From Zetaproteobacteria bacterium (GTDB lineage: Bacteria > Pseudomonadota > Zetaproteobacteria > Mariprofundales > Mariprofundaceae): DNA of 6,234 bases. Made by a program: the position numbers and the translations under genes. Location of the stretch: assembly GCA_021545625.1 (NCBI GenBank), contig JAJRVH010000100.1, positions 1 through 6,234 of the forward strand. The letters are read 5' to 3'. How positions within the stretch are numbered: position 1 is the first letter of the stretch; each line of letters starts with the position of its first letter. The notes under the pieces are model-generated. The model ran no database searches, was not told the DNA's origin, and was given only the letters and a program-made list of their open reading frames with translations. Shown piece by piece: positions 5,731 through 6,234 of the stretch.

Positions 5731-6234
5731 CCCTGGGCCAGATGAAAGTCCCGCCGCAGGCGTCCGTATACCGTCGTCACCTGCCGCCTGAGCTCCGTCA
5801 GGCCGTCATTGTTGCGGATCACGTAATCGGCCACAGCGAACCGTCTGTCATCATCGCACTGGCGCGCCAGGATATGTTCGAAGGCCCGTTCGTCCTGCAG
5901 CCCCCGGGCCAGCACCCGGGCGCGTCGCACATCCACATCGGCCAGCACGACGATCACCGCATCCATCCGCTCGTGGCCACCCGACTCGATCAGCACCGAA
6001 GCCTCGATCAGCACCATGTCCGCCTGCTGGCAGCTGATCCATGCCTCCTCCTCCTCGCGGATCAGCGGATGCATGATCGCGTTCAGTCGGGCCGTCTTTC
6101 CCGCGTCGGCGAAACAGAGACCGGCCAGCTTCGCCCGGTCCAGCGACCCGTCCACCCGCAGGATCCGGTCGCCAAAGGCCTCGGTCAGACGCCGCAGACA
6201 GGGAGAGCCCGGCATGGCCAGCCGGCGTCCGACC
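5727..6234 (-). CDS. coaE: Dephospho-CoA kinase, 5' end cut by window edge
   Basis: This enzyme phosphorylates the 3' hydroxyl of dephospho-CoA with ATP, the last step of coenzyme A synthesis in the cytoplasm. The frame is open to the right edge, so the N-terminal P-loop (GxTGGIGSGKS in the family) lies outside and the ATG at 6215 is internal. Visible family features are PGSPCLRRLTEAFGD, then ILRVDGSLDRAKL, LNAIMHPLIREEEEAWI and DMVLIEASVLIESGG, where relatives usually have a Pro in the PLL(I/F)E stretch. These are followed by DAVIVVLADVDVRRARVLAR and the C-terminal FAVADYVIRNNDGLTELRRQV. The stop is TGA at 5729-5727. It lies upstream of rho on the same strand, separated by 160 bases that contain a candidate rho promoter. 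Co-transcription is possible but not required. Confidence 0.93.
   Translation of the reverse strand, partial: VGRRLAMPGSPCLRRLTEAFGDRILRVDGSLDRAKLAGLCFADAGKTARLNAIMHPLIREEEEAWISCQQADMVLIEASVLIESGGHERMDAVIVVLADVDVRRARVLARGLQDERAFEHILARQCDDDRRFAVADYVIRNNDGLTELRRQVTTVYGRLRRDFHLAQG

Overview
The window looks like chromosomal DNA of a proteobacterium. It carries a RegB/RegA-type redox two-component pair, a TonB-dependent outer-membrane receptor and a proteobacterial-type Rho. The lineage cannot be fixed from this sequence: an alphaproteobacterium, a zetaproteobacterium or another deep-branching group would all fit.

Left half (1 to about 3770, moderate GC). A TonB-dependent receptor runs leftward from 1368 and off the left edge; 456 codons are present. 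About 150 bases separate it from the divergent, ATGA-coupled regB-regA-like operon (1518-3313). This intergenic stretch holds several TGTCGC/GCGACA half-sites, including GCGAC-N5-GTCGC, which matches the published RegA/PrrA-type recognition pattern. The sites overlap a candidate regB promoter. The simplest reading is that the regulator controls its own operon and perhaps the receptor. Downstream of regA lies a decayed hybrid histidine kinase (about 3350-3768) with lost parts, a frameshift and an internal deletion.

Right half (about 3770 to 6234, clearly higher GC). This is housekeeping DNA, all on the minus strand: the 3' part of coaE (dephospho-CoA kinase), then rho, ending in a strong intrinsic terminator one base after the rho stop codon. 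Rho carries a 162-residue charged, low-complexity N-terminal extension with three PRRRGRPRK (AT-hook-like) repeats ahead of an otherwise standard 419-residue Rho body.

The two halves meet at the rho terminator, with the kinase relic against the junction. Spot counts are 28/60 G+C at 1981-2040 and 43/60 at 4501-4560. This suggests that the receptor/regulator block is an accessory insertion or rearranged segment beside a conserved coaE-rho locus. I see no RNA genes, insertion sequences, CRISPR arrays or attachment sites.
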